64,000 nucleotides of DNA, from positions 196,108 to 260,107 of the forward strand of contig NZ_LJTC01000002.1 of assembly GCF_001306915.1 (NCBI RefSeq). The letters run 5' to 3'. Below the pieces are notes generated by a model. That model was not told the DNA's origin. It saw nothing but the letters and a program-made list of their open reading frames with translations, and did not search any database. Position 1 is the stretch's first letter. The number at the start of each line of letters is the position of its first letter. This document shows, piece after piece, positions 8,521 through 18,021 of this stretch. This stretch comes from Pseudoalteromonas lipolytica (lineage in GTDB: Bacteria > Pseudomonadota > Gammaproteobacteria > Enterobacterales > Alteromonadaceae). The position numbers and the translations under genes were made by a program.

Positions 8521-10359
8521 ATGGTACGCGCAGTACAGCTTACACTTCCCGCTTTATTCGTCACTTGCTCAGTGCTAGCAGAAGACACCAACAATATTGA
8601 ACAAATCACCGTTGAAGTTTCAGCAACCGCAAATAAAGAGCCTGTTGGTACCTTTGATGCGCCGGTATCAAACTTAGAATATGACCCACGTGTCGATTTG
8701 CAATCACGTAACATGGCTGAAGCACAAGCTGATGTCACTATTCGTGGTGGTATTTTCGAAAATACTGGTTTTCGTGTCGGTAGCAGTACGTTATTCGACC
8801 CTCAATCTGGTCACTACTTTGCTGAAATTCCAATTGCGCCACAAATGCTAACAGGCCCTTCAGTGCTTACAGGGGCTGATAATGCCCTTTATGGTATGAA
8901 TAGTTCGGTTGGCACAGTTTCATTTGGCTGGCGCCCTATCACAAGCACTGGCAGCGTTTCACTTGGCACAGGTACGAATGGCTTTAATTTACAAAGCATT
9001 CATGCTGCCCATAGCCAAAAGCTGGATAGTAAACCAGATTGGCGATTAGGCATTGAAGGGGAATACTCGCACTCAAAAAGTGATGGCTCAATTGATAATG
9101 GCGACCACGACTTTGAACGTGCCTCAGCACGCGTTCAAATTGCAAGCGATACCTCGCAAACTGATTTAATGTTCGGACGCCAAGAGAAGTTTTTTGGTTG
9201 GCCAAACCTTTACACGCCATTTAATTTTAACGAAACCGAAGATCTTGAAACCAAGCTTTTCATGCTAAATCACAAACAAATGTATGGTGAGAGCAATACC
9301 TTTGAAGTGACTGGCTATTATCGTAAACATAACGACCATTATGTTTTGTCTCGTGAAAACCCAGCTATTTTTGAAGCGTTTCACGAAACCACGGTTAAGT
9401 CATTAGCACTCTCTGGGCGTCACCGCTTAAATAATCGCTACGCAATTAATTATGCTGGGCAATTTATTGCTGATGAAATTGAATCAACGTCTCTTGAAAA
9501 TAACTTTACGTCGCGCAATTACACTAAGCTAAGTATCTTACCTGAGTACAAATCAGCCCTTACAGCGAACAAAGAGCTTACTGTACGTATTGGTGCAGCA
9601 TTTGATAATACTAACCACGATAGCTCAGATACCTCTTTTATTGCCGATGCCAGCCTTAAAGTAGCTAATCATAATGGCGGTGAACATACTTGGTATGCAT
9701 CATACGCAGAAGCAACACAAGTTCCCGGTTATACCGCCATCGGCGGCAGCGAAACGGGCGGATTATTCAGAAGTAACTACAGCCTTGAGCGCGAAACAAC
9801 CGATAACCTTGAGCTAGGTTTACTGATTGAACAGTCTTCGTGGCGTTTAGATTCAGCTATTTTCTACCGTAAAGATAAAAACCTGACAGATTGGACATAT
9901 CGCTTTGATGCAACCTCAGCTCGTTTTGCAAACCCGGTTGATATAGACACCTTAGGCGTTGAGTTTTTAGCGAATAAATCGTTTGAAAGCACTGAGTTGA
10001 TTGCCAGCTACACCTACTTAGAAAAGTCAGAAGACTATGGCGCGGCAGATATTGATGCGAGCTTTTATGCGCTTAACTACCCTGATCACCGTGTAACACT
10101 GGGTGCAGTATGGCAACCAATGGATGTGCTTGAGCTACGTATCGATAACGAATGGCGTAAGCAACATAGTAACCGCTTACGTAACTCTGATGATGAAGCC
10201 TTCTTCACGCAGTTAACGCTAAAATTCACCCCAGCTCAGCTTGATAATGTGTTTGTTACCTTTGCAGCTGACAACATTTGGGATGAATCTTTCGAAGAAG
10301 TCCCGGGTACCCCTGGTCGCGGCGAGCAATATACTCTCAGCGCTACTTATACGTGGTAA
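8521..10359 (+). CDS. TonB-dependent outer-membrane receptor
   Basis: A 612-residue outer-membrane transporter powered by TonB-ExbBD. It starts with a signal peptide (cleavage near VLA-EDT), then a TonB-box-like stretch EQITVEVSA. The plug domain follows (about residues 40-140, with ADVTIRGGIFENTGFRVG and GPSVLTGADNALYG, the usual plug motifs). The remainder is a beta-barrel with alternating aromatic strands ending in YTLSATYTW, the C-terminal aromatic needed for insertion. Length is close to BtuB (about 614), but I found no cobalamin riboswitch or Fur box before it and the neighbours are uninformative, so the substrate is unknown. The ATG follows a weak AGAGAG site. Confidence 0.88.
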   Translation: MVRAVQLTLPALFVTCSVLAEDTNNIEQITVEVSATANKEPVGTFDAPVSNLEYDPRVDLQSRNMAEAQADVTIRGGIFENTGFRVGSSTLFDPQSGHYFAEIPIAPQMLTGPSVLTGADNALYGMNSSVGTVSFGWRPITSTGSVSLGTGTNGFNLQSIHAAHSQKLDSKPDWRLGIEGEYSHSKSDGSIDNGDHDFERASARVQIASDTSQTDLMFGRQEKFFGWPNLYTPFNFNETEDLETKLFMLNHKQMYGESNTFEVTGYYRKHNDHYVLSRENPAIFEAFHETTVKSLALSGRHRLNNRYAINYAGQFIADEIESTSLENNFTSRNYTKLSILPEYKSALTANKELTVRIGAAFDNTNHDSSDTSFIADASLKVANHNGGEHTWYASYAEATQVPGYTAIGGSETGGLFRSNYSLERETTDNLELGLLIEQSSWRLDSAIFYRKDKNLTDWTYRFDATSARFANPVDIDTLGVEFLANKSFESTELIASYTYLEKSEDYGAADIDASFYALNYPDHRVTLGAVWQPMDVLELRIDNEWRKQHSNRLRNSDDEAFFTQLTLKFTPAQLDNVFVTFAADNIWDESFEEVPGTPGRGEQYTLSATYTW

Positions 10360-10370
10360 ACAAAAACAAC

Positions 10371-10394
10371 AATGCCAGTCAATTGACTGGCATT
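10371..10394 (+). terminator. Palindromic hairpin after the TonB receptor
   Basis: A perfect 24-bp palindrome (AATGCCAGTCAA and its complement) 11 nt past the stop. It lacks a T-run, so termination is plausible but not certain. Confidence 0.5.
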
Positions 10395-10529
10395 CCTCTA
10401 TCGCGCTACCGCCTAGACATCTCACGAACCATAACCAAAATTATATTAAATGCTGTGAATAAAAATTTGGTTATAAAAAACACAACTGTTCCCAGTAACC
10501 GTTAAAAAGTGTTAAAGGTTTAATCTTTT

Positions 10530-10790
10530 TTAAGTCATCTGCTCAAGCTCGGTAATTAAATACAATGCTTGTTCGTTAGTGGTGCCACATACATCAACGG
10601 TAGCAGAAAAGTCACTACACACCTTAGGCCTTGATTCATCACCAAATAATTTACATAGGTTATTATCATCAAGTTGAATACAGCGCTCTCCCGCGGCTTT
10701 CCCGTTTGGCATTCCTGGGATCGGTGAGCTAATACTGGGTGCAATACAACAGGCGCCACAGCCTAATCTGCATGCCATTTTATCTGTCAT
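10530..10790 (-). CDS. YkgJ-family cysteine-cluster protein
   Basis: An 86-residue protein with seven cysteines in the CxxxCGACC...C...C...C arrangement of the YkgJ/UPF0153 cluster family (CRLGCGACCIAP near the N-terminus, then GERC, LCKLF, KVCSDF and DVCG). These proteins are thought to bind Zn or an Fe-S cluster; their role is not established. It is convergent with the TonB receptor and divergent from the RND operon. Confidence 0.85.
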   Translation of the reverse strand: MTDKMACRLGCGACCIAPSISSPIPGMPNGKAAGERCIQLDDNNLCKLFGDESRPKVCSDFSATVDVCGTTNEQALYLITELEQMT

Positions 10791-10936
10791 TGAGTACCTC
10801 TTATAGAACCTTTGTAGCGCCTTTGTAATATGTGTAATGGTTTGTTACATCTTCAAACGCCTTGTAAACACTTTATTGCGTATGCTTAGCCTATCAAATT
10901 TATTTTTAATTACCGTCAACCGTGAGGGACTATCCC

Positions 10937-12109
10937 GTGGCTAGTAAAAAACAAATCATTCTCCCTATCGCCGTATTAGTCGGCGGACTTGGAATGGCAT
11001 TCGCATTTGCCTCAATGAAGCAACCGCCAGTAGAAAAACCAGAACAAGATCTGCGCCCGCTTGTATCAATCAAACCGTTAAGCTTTGACGCCATTACCCT
11101 CGATGTAAAATCATACGGTATAGTTAAACCTAAAAACCAAACTGAGCTTGTTGCGCAAGTAAGTGGTCAGGTTGTGTCGTTATCAGATCAATTCGTACAA
11201 GGTGGATTTGTTAAGCAAGGCGACATTCTAGCACGTATTGACCCAAATGATTACGAAGCAGCACTCATTGAAGCAGAAGCTGGACTAGCCCAAGCAAGCT
11301 CTGCACTTGAGATAGAACGTGCACAGGTGTCAGTTGCGCAAGCTGAGTGGGACCGCATCAAAGGTGACTCAAACCAAGTTATCCCTTCTGAGCTTTATTT
11401 ACGTAAACCACAACTTGCTGAAAAACTTGCAAGTTACCGCGCTGCGCAAGCGAGTGTTAAACGCGCTAAACGTAATCTTGAGCGCACATACATTAAAGCG
11501 CCTTACGATGCGATTATCGACGAACGCCTGATTAGTCTAGGTAGTGTGGTAAACCCAGGTAACAGCTTTGGTAGCCTGAGCTCAACGTCACTGGCTGAAA
11601 TTCGTTTGCCTGTTGCTGATAAAGATCTGCAATACCTAAATAACCAAGGAATTGGTGCAAGCGTATCAATTAATGCTGAATTTGCAGGTAAACAAACAAC
11701 GTGGCAAGCAACTATTGTTCGTAGCGAAGGAGTTGTTGACCAACGTAGCCGCATGAATTATTTAGTAGCACAAGTAGCAACGCCTTATGAGCAAAAGCAG
11801 CCATTACGTTTTGGCTCATACATTAACGCCACTATCGAAGGCCGAGCGTTAGACAACGCGATTGTTGTTCCGCACCATTTAGTTAAAGATAAAAAAGTCG
11901 CTGTTTTACAAGATGGCGAAACGCTTACCTTTAAAACACTTAACATCGTTCGCGAACAAAATGGCATGGTGATCGCCGATAATGGCCTTGCTAACGGTGA
12001 GCAACTTATTACATCGGCACTTGAATACCCAACTGAAGGCATGGCGGTCAAGTTAGATGACGCAACACTGAGTGTGCCAACAACGCAGTTAGCGTTAAAA
12101 GAGGAATAA
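10937..12109 (+). CDS. RND efflux periplasmic adaptor (membrane fusion protein)
   Basis: A 390-residue adaptor linking the inner-membrane RND pump encoded next to an outer-membrane channel. It has an N-terminal membrane anchor (IILPIAVLVGGLGMAFAF), then a lipoyl/barrel-sandwich half (LVAQVSGQVVSLSDQFVQGG), an alpha-hairpin of about 100 residues, the second lipoyl half (ERTYIKAPYDAIIDERL), a beta-barrel and a membrane-proximal domain. I place the start at GTG 10937 because GAGGGA sits 7 nt upstream; an in-frame GTG at 10922 would put that site inside the gene. The stop lies 3 nt before the pump gene, so the two form an operon. No outer-membrane channel gene is adjacent, so a TolC from elsewhere is probably used. 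Confidence 0.9.
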   Translation: MASKKQIILPIAVLVGGLGMAFAFASMKQPPVEKPEQDLRPLVSIKPLSFDAITLDVKSYGIVKPKNQTELVAQVSGQVVSLSDQFVQGGFVKQGDILARIDPNDYEAALIEAEAGLAQASSALEIERAQVSVAQAEWDRIKGDSNQVIPSELYLRKPQLAEKLASYRAAQASVKRAKRNLERTYIKAPYDAIIDERLISLGSVVNPGNSFGSLSSTSLAEIRLPVADKDLQYLNNQGIGASVSINAEFAGKQTTWQATIVRSEGVVDQRSRMNYLVAQVATPYEQKQPLRFGSYINATIEGRALDNAIVVPHHLVKDKKVAVLQDGETLTFKTLNIVREQNGMVIADNGLANGEQLITSALEYPTEGMAVKLDDATLSVPTTQLALKEE

Positions 12110-12112
12110 GCC

Positions 12113-15100
12113 ATGACCACGCACAGAGAAAAAGGGCTTATTGCCTGGTTTGCTCGCAACCCAGTTGCTGCAAACTTACTTATGATTTTCATTTTAGTGG
12201 GTGGCTTATTGACGGCAATGTCGGTGCGTAAGCAAATGTTCCCACAATTTGAGAGTAACTGGATCAGTATTCAAGCTGTCTACCCAGGGGCTGCGCCGCA
12301 AGAGGTAGAAGAAGGCATCACCATTAAGGTCGAAGAGTCTTTAGAAGGCCTCGAAGGCATTAAACGTTTAATTACCTATTCGAACCGTGGTTTTTCACAA
12401 GCTTGGATCGAAATCGAAGAAAAGTACGACCCGCAAGAAGTACTCGATGAAATTAAGATGCAGGTTGATTCAATCAATACCTTCCCTGCAGAGATGGAAC
12501 GCCCAATTGTTCGCCGCGAAAAGTTTGAGCAAGAAGTGATGATACTCGCGCTGTATGGCGATATGAGTAACTACCAGCTCAAAGAACTTGGTAATGATAT
12601 TAAAGATGAGCTACAAGCTTTACCACAAATTAACTTGGTCAACTTTTACAGTGGCTTAAACTACGAAATTGGCATCGAAATTAGCCCAGATAAGCTACGT
12701 GAGTATGGTTTAACTTTCCGTGATATTGCCACAGCCGTTCGCAGCTTTTCTGCCAATATGTCTGCAGGTCAAATTCGCTCTGAAAATGGCTACATTTCAA
12801 TGCGTGTTGAAAACCAAGCATATCGTGGTAAAGAGTTCGAAAATCTGCCTTTATTACACTTACCAGATGGCGCTCAAGTTTTCTTAGGTGATGTAGCAAC
12901 AATTAACGACGGCTTTGAAGAAGGCTTACAATACTCTAAGTACAACGGTAAAAACTCACTGACTTTTGAAGTAAATGCGTCGAAAGATCAAGACATCACT
13001 AAAGTTGCTGCGGTATTAAAAAAATACCTAGCAGATAAAGCACCACAGTTACCAGCAGGTGTAAAACTATCACCGATTGTTGATTTAACTTACTACCTTG
13101 AAGGTCGTCTAAACATGATGATCGACAACATGATTTGGGGTGGTATTTTAGTGATGGTGGTACTGGCGCTATTTTTACCACTACGCTTAGCGTTTTGGGT
13201 AATGATGGGCTTACCTGTGTCATTCCTAGGTGCATTTTTAATGATGCCACTTGGCTTTATTGATATCACTGTTAACTTAGCTTCTTTATTCGCATTTATA
13301 CTGGTGCTCGGGATAGTCGTTGATGATGCTATTGTCGTCGGTGAGTCTGCCAGTGCTGAAATTGAAAAGCACGGTCATAGCCTAGATAACGTAGTCCGCG
13401 GCGTAAAACGCGTTGCTATTCCTGCAACCTTTGGGGTGTTAACTACAATTGCCGCATTTTTACCACAAACACTGGCATCAGGCCCTGGCTCTGCGTTTTC
13501 TAAAGCCATTGGTGGTGTAATTATCCTATGTTTAATTTTCTCACTAATTGAGTCAAAACTGATTCTACCGGCTCACTTAGCGGCAATGAAAAATAAACCT
13601 GCGAACCCTAAAAATCCATTACATCGCTTACGTTTAGGTATGGATAAAGGCCTCAAGAACTTTGTTGATAATTACTACACACCATTTATTGGTCGCTGTA
13701 TTCATTACCGTTACACCGTGATTGTTGGCTTTATCTGTGTACTTATTGTTAGTGGCGGTATGTTCGCTGGTGGCTTAGTGAAATTTGTTGCGAATCCTAA
13801 AATTCCACATGATTTCCCGCGTATCTCAGTTGAAATGAACTTATCTTCTTCTGAGCAAGCAACCCTTGAGACAGCGCAAACCATTGAAAAGCTGATTTTA
13901 GATGTCGATAAGCAACTTGAAGAGCAATATGGTCAAGCGATGATCCGCGATTTATCGGTTAGTTTACGCGGTCGTACAAGTGCACGCATTATGGCGATTT
14001 TGGTCGAACCGGACTTACGCCCTATTGATACCTTCCAATTAAGTGCAATGTGGCGCGAACAAATGCCACCATTGCCAGGTGTGAAAACGCTTAATATTGA
14101 AGACAGTATCATGAATGGCGGCCGTGATGACGGTGATGTTAGCTTTCGCTTAGAAGGCAAAGATATCAATAAGCTCAAAGAAGTGGCTGCAAAGTTAAAA
14201 GAAAAGCTAAATAGCATGCAAGGCGTAGGCGATGTAAATGACTCACTACAATCTGCAACTGACGAGGTTCAACTTGAACTTAAACCACTTGCTTACAGCT
14301 TAGGGTTAACCCTTTCAGATGTGGCATCACAAGTTAGTTTTAGCTATTACGGCCTAGAAGCACAACGTATTTTACGTGACGGTGAAGAGATCAAAGTAAT
14401 GATCCGCTACCCTCGTGAATCGCGTAACGCAGTAAGTGACATCACAGATGCGCGTATCATCACGCCAACGGGTGTTGAAGTACCGCTTGCTGAAGTTGCT
14501 AAAGTTAACATTGTAGATGGTGTAAACCGTATTCGCCGTGAGAACGCTAAACGTACTATAAACGTTTGGGCTGCGGTTAATACTGACCAAGCTGAACCAT
14601 TTGCCATTGCAAAAGAAATTCGTGACGAATACTTACCTAGCCTACTGAAAAGCTACCCAGGTGTAGAAAGTAATGTAGCCGGTCGTATTCAAGAAGAAAT
14701 GGACAGTGTTGCAGAACAAGTACGTGACTTTGCTTTATCAATGATGATTATCTTTGCGTTACTTGCTATTCCACTACGCTCGTACTCACAGCCATTTATC
14801 ATCATGTCGGTTATTCCATTCGGTGTCATTGGTGCAATGTTTGGCCACATGATCTTAGGTATGACAATGAGTAGCCTATCAGTATTCGGTATCATCGCTG
14901 TTGCAGGTGTTGTCGTAAACGACTCGCTAGTGATGGTCGACTTTGTCAATAAAGCCCGCGCCGAAGGTGTTGCAATCAAAGAAGCGGTAATGCAAGCCGG
15001 TGCCCGCCGTTTTAGAGCAATATTACTGACCTCGATTACAACCTTTATTGGTGTATTACCAATCATTATGGAAACAAGCTTACAAGCAAAAATCGTTATC

Positions 15101-15265
15101 CCAATGGCTGTATCTCTAGCATTCGGGGTGTTATTTGCAACGGTCATTACGCTTATTTTAATCCCTTGTCAGTACGTCGCGTTAGAAGACTTCAAACGCT
15201 TAATTGGCAAGCTAAGAGGTAAAAAAGCAGAGCCAGAAGCAAAATTACAAACAACCAGTCATTAA
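12113..15265 (+). CDS. RND-family efflux pump, inner-membrane permease
   Basis: A 1050-residue proton-driven exporter of the AcrB/MMPL class. TM1 (NLLMIFILVGGLLTAMSVRK) is followed by a large periplasmic loop. TM2-TM6 include GIVVDDAIVVGE, the TM4 motif with the paired Asp residues of the proton relay. A second periplasmic loop precedes the C-terminal set of helices, containing AVAGVVVNDSLVMVDFVN. The protein ends in a lysine-rich cytoplasmic tail. The two-fold internal repeat and full length are typical of the HAE1-like group, but the shorter porter domain resembles pumps of unassigned substrate. It is cotranscribed with the adaptor and ends in a terminator. Confidence 0.92.
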   Translation: MTTHREKGLIAWFARNPVAANLLMIFILVGGLLTAMSVRKQMFPQFESNWISIQAVYPGAAPQEVEEGITIKVEESLEGLEGIKRLITYSNRGFSQAWIEIEEKYDPQEVLDEIKMQVDSINTFPAEMERPIVRREKFEQEVMILALYGDMSNYQLKELGNDIKDELQALPQINLVNFYSGLNYEIGIEISPDKLREYGLTFRDIATAVRSFSANMSAGQIRSENGYISMRVENQAYRGKEFENLPLLHLPDGAQVFLGDVATINDGFEEGLQYSKYNGKNSLTFEVNASKDQDITKVAAVLKKYLADKAPQLPAGVKLSPIVDLTYYLEGRLNMMIDNMIWGGILVMVVLALFLPLRLAFWVMMGLPVSFLGAFLMMPLGFIDITVNLASLFAFILVLGIVVDDAIVVGESASAEIEKHGHSLDNVVRGVKRVAIPATFGVLTTIAAFLPQTLASGPGSAFSKAIGGVIILCLIFSLIESKLILPAHLAAMKNKPANPKNPLHRLRLGMDKGLKNFVDNYYTPFIGRCIHYRYTVIVGFICVLIVSGGMFAGGLVKFVANPKIPHDFPRISVEMNLSSSEQATLETAQTIEKLILDVDKQLEEQYGQAMIRDLSVSLRGRTSARIMAILVEPDLRPIDTFQLSAMWREQMPPLPGVKTLNIEDSIMNGGRDDGDVSFRLEGKDINKLKEVAAKLKEKLNSMQGVGDVNDSLQSATDEVQLELKPLAYSLGLTLSDVASQVSFSYYGLEAQRILRDGEEIKVMIRYPRESRNAVSDITDARIITPTGVEVPLAEVAKVNIVDGVNRIRRENAKRTINVWAAVNTDQAEPFAIAKEIRDEYLPSLLKSYPGVESNVAGRIQEEMDSVAEQVRDFALSMMIIFALLAIPLRSYSQPFIIMSVIPFGVIGAMFGHMILGMTMSSLSVFGIIAVAGVVVNDSLVMVDFVNKARAEGVAIKEAVMQAGARRFRAILLTSITTFIGVLPIIMETSLQAKIVIPMAVSLAFGVLFATVITLILIPCQYVALEDFKRLIGKLRGKKAEPEAKLQTTSH

Positions 15266-15289
15266 TCCCCTCTCAAAATCCCAACCGAG

Positions 15290-15321
15290 CGCTTGGCAAG
15301 CTTATTTGCCAAGCGTTTTTT
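15290..15321 (+). terminator. Intrinsic terminator after the RND operon
   Basis: CGCTTGGCAA/TTGCCAAGCG stem with a 6-nt loop followed by TTTTTTA. Confidence 0.88.
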
Positions 15322-15423
15322 ATTTAAAAATATGTTCCTATAAATCCTGTTGTTTTGCTAAGCTTAAATGAGCAAAAAAGAAACAATTCAAAAAATAACT
15401 AAATACGTTATAAGGACATAGCT

Positions 15424-17040
15424 ATGAAAATTCTGCGCTACACAGCTTTGCTCAGTTGTTTATCAATTTGTATGCCAGTGCTTGCTGAGAACCAATACTT
15501 GCAACAACAGCTTGAACCTATTCTGATTGGTGAATCTCACAGTATAGAAGGACAGCATATCCATTCCCCTGAAATGACTGTTGCCACCTATAAAGCAAAT
15601 AGTTTTGAACGAGTATGGGATGACAACAAATATGCCAAACAAGCGCTAAATTTAATTGCGCAAGCAGAACTTGAAGGGCTATCTCCTAACGACTATCACT
15701 TTGATACATTAATGGCGCTGGCCAACGAAATAGAGAAACGCGGAGCAGATGCCGTCGAAGCACAGTTTGATGTTCTAATGACAGATGCCGTCATGACCTA
15801 TGCAAAACATTTAATTCGCGGAAAAGTAAATCCAAAACAATTGGCAGCCACATGGAACTATGAACAGTTTGATGTCAGCCCAGATGCTGCAGCGGCCTCA
15901 TTACTCAAACATGTAAAATCAAAAAGCCTTGATAAAGGACTTGAAAACCTAAAACCTGTTTTGCCTCATTATAAGCGCTTAAAAGCCGCACTTGTGTTTT
16001 ATCGAGAGCTTGATGCCACTGGCGAGTTACCTGACTTCGCACTGCAAAATAAGGTATTAAAACCCGGACAATCAGACCCAGCAGTACCGCATTTAAGACA
16101 AAAGTTAAAACGACTAAAGTATTTTGACGGCAGTAACAGTGATGCCACTGATTATAACGATGAGCTAGTCGCAGCAGTTAAACGCTTTCAAAATGCCCAT
16201 CAAGTTGCTGATGATGGTGTGATTGGCAATGCGACGTTAAAACTACTCAACAAAGATTACAGTGAGTACGTTAATGATATTTTAGTAAACCTAGAGCGCA
16301 TTCGTTGGGTTGATAACACGCTCACAGAGCGCTTCTTAGTGGTAAATATCGCAGGCTACTTTCTGTATTTGTTTGAAGACAACAAATTGAAATGGCAAAC
16401 CAACGTAGTTGTAGGCAGAAACTACACCAAAACACCAATATTTAAAGGGCAAATGAGTTATATCGTGATGAATCCAACGTGGACAGTACCGCGGAGTATT
16501 TCAGGTGGCATCATCAAAAAAATGAAAGAAAACCCAAATTACTTAAACGAGAAAGACTTTGTTGTGGTTGATAGTCGCCGTAACCCAGTTGATAGCAAGA
16601 GTATTGATTGGCCGAATGCTAGCCGCAAAAACTTCCCGTATTGGTTTGTACAACAGCCTTCAGAGAATAATTCATTAGGGCAAATCAAGTTTATGTTCCC
16701 AAATAAATACTCAATCTATTTGCACGATACCCCTGCAAAAAGTTTATTCCAGCAAGACCAACGTGCATTTAGCCACGGCTGTGTAAGAGTTGATGACCCA
16801 TTCACCTTAGCTGAGAAAATATTAGAAACCTCAGATAATTGGAGCCGTAGTGAAATTGATGACGCCATTGCTGCAAAAGAAACTAAAAAAGTCAGCTTAT
16901 CAAAACCGCTGGATGTACTTTTAATGTATTGGACCGTTGCGGGTAACGACGAGGGCCTACAATTTTATACCGACGTTTATAATCGTGATGGCGCGTTATT
17001 AAAAGCACTCACCACGCCATTAGCAAACAATACAATTTAG
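15424..17040 (+). CDS. L,D-transpeptidase, YcbB/LdtD-like
   Basis: A 538-residue periplasmic enzyme that makes 3-3 (DAP-DAP) peptidoglycan cross-links. It has a signal peptide (MKILRYTALLSCLSICMPVLA), then a scaffold domain (about 30-220). A peptidoglycan-binding type 1 domain follows (about 215-285, with GQSDPAVPHLRQKL and AVKRFQNAHQVADDGVIG), then a YkuD catalytic domain (about 305-480). The catalytic Cys is at 453 in SHGCVRVDD, with the His of the same motif. A capping insert typical of YcbB lies between the substrate-binding strands and the active site. It sits 8 nt upstream of a YcbK-like gene, the same order as E. coli ycbB-ycbK, which supports the assignment. Confidence 0.92.
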   Translation: MKILRYTALLSCLSICMPVLAENQYLQQQLEPILIGESHSIEGQHIHSPEMTVATYKANSFERVWDDNKYAKQALNLIAQAELEGLSPNDYHFDTLMALANEIEKRGADAVEAQFDVLMTDAVMTYAKHLIRGKVNPKQLAATWNYEQFDVSPDAAAASLLKHVKSKSLDKGLENLKPVLPHYKRLKAALVFYRELDATGELPDFALQNKVLKPGQSDPAVPHLRQKLKRLKYFDGSNSDATDYNDELVAAVKRFQNAHQVADDGVIGNATLKLLNKDYSEYVNDILVNLERIRWVDNTLTERFLVVNIAGYFLYLFEDNKLKWQTNVVVGRNYTKTPIFKGQMSYIVMNPTWTVPRSISGGIIKKMKENPNYLNEKDFVVVDSRRNPVDSKSIDWPNASRKNFPYWFVQQPSENNSLGQIKFMFPNKYSIYLHDTPAKSLFQQDQRAFSHGCVRVDDPFTLAEKILETSDNWSRSEIDDAIAAKETKKVSLSKPLDVLLMYWTVAGNDEGLQFYTDVYNRDGALLKALTTPLANNTI

Positions 17041-17048
17041 AGGTCACT

Positions 17049-17912
17049 ATGTATTTCAGCCGTATTATTTTTAGTGTGTGCTTAGCGTTAACTACATGTT
17101 CTGTTGCTGCCATTGAATTAACTGACTCGCTGCACAGCCTTGTACTTGATGCAAAACAAGTGCTAACACTTGATAACACGGCTGATTTTGCTCCAACTGC
17201 AGTTTCAGATGTTGAGACAGAGCGATTAGGGCCAAATAGCATTGCCGTTTATGCGCCAGAAAATGCAGGGTTTTATAGCCTAGTACTGAGTAACAACAAA
17301 ACGAGCAAACGCTTACTCGTTATAGTGAAAAAACCATTCAATGCTAACAATAAGCAATTGAATAGTTATCAAATAGGCCTCTACCCTGCCCCTTATAAAG
17401 GCTATACACAATACAGTGCACCAAACGGGTTTATAGAAATTTTTGAGAAAGACCTAACACGCCAGCTGACTCCTCATGTGCAAATTAAAAATGTAATTTG
17501 TAAGCAAGTGAGTGGCTTTCCAAAATACCTTTATGTCAACAACGATGGCTTGATGATGCTCGAAGATCTGCTCTCGTTTGTACAAAATGAAGGGATTAAA
17601 GTCAGCAAATTTGCCTTTATCAGCGGCTATAGAACACCCCATTACAATCGCTCAATTGGTAATGGCAAACACAGCCGACACCAATACGGCGATGCCTTCG
17701 ACCTATATATAGACGAAGATGGTGATGGCCGAATGGACGATTTAAACGGCGATGGCAAACTAACGGTTGCTGATGTTGATGTGCTTTATAAAGTGTTTGA
17801 AAAGTTCCAAATACAGAGCCGCTATAATGGCGGTATTGGCCGCTATAAACCCGCATCCCACCACGGTGGATTTGTTCACATAGATAACCGTGGATTTACC
17901 GCTAGGTGGTAA
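17049..17912 (+). CDS. YcbK/DUF882-like M15 peptidase with EF-hand-like loops
   Basis: A 287-residue secreted protein in an operon with the L,D-transpeptidase. It begins with a signal peptide (about 1-21). The catalytic part starts near 160 and has SRHQYGDAFDLYI (His211 and Asp218) and GFVHID (His277), the zinc ligands of M15A D,D-carboxypeptidases, plus FISGYRTPHYN. Between the zinc motifs lies an acidic stretch (222-242) with two DxDGDG/NGDG calcium-binding-like loops, not found in E. coli YcbK. The first 140 residues are an additional domain I do not recognise. The likely role is peptidoglycan trimming that works with the neighbouring cross-linking enzyme, perhaps calcium-stabilised; the latter is inference. 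Confidence 0.82.
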   Translation: MYFSRIIFSVCLALTTCSVAAIELTDSLHSLVLDAKQVLTLDNTADFAPTAVSDVETERLGPNSIAVYAPENAGFYSLVLSNNKTSKRLLVIVKKPFNANNKQLNSYQIGLYPAPYKGYTQYSAPNGFIEIFEKDLTRQLTPHVQIKNVICKQVSGFPKYLYVNNDGLMMLEDLLSFVQNEGIKVSKFAFISGYRTPHYNRSIGNGKHSRHQYGDAFDLYIDEDGDGRMDDLNGDGKLTVADVDVLYKVFEKFQIQSRYNGGIGRYKPASHHGGFVHIDNRGFTARW

Positions 17913-18021
17913 TTGCAGCTTCATATAACCCTTGAATAAATATTATCCAATTGCATTATTACTGCGGGGTTGCTAAGTTATTGTAAGAAATGGAAATACT
18001 ACAATAACAACAAAGGGAATT

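Noticed and set aside
9403..9411. TTAGCACTC, half of a CIRCE element
   Set aside because: It lies inside the TonB receptor gene and no GAGTGCTAA partner follows at the right spacing.
14689..15147. 152-codon frame antisense to the RND pump
   Set aside because: The plus-strand frame is clearly coding; this is a shadow frame with no start signals or recognisable motif.
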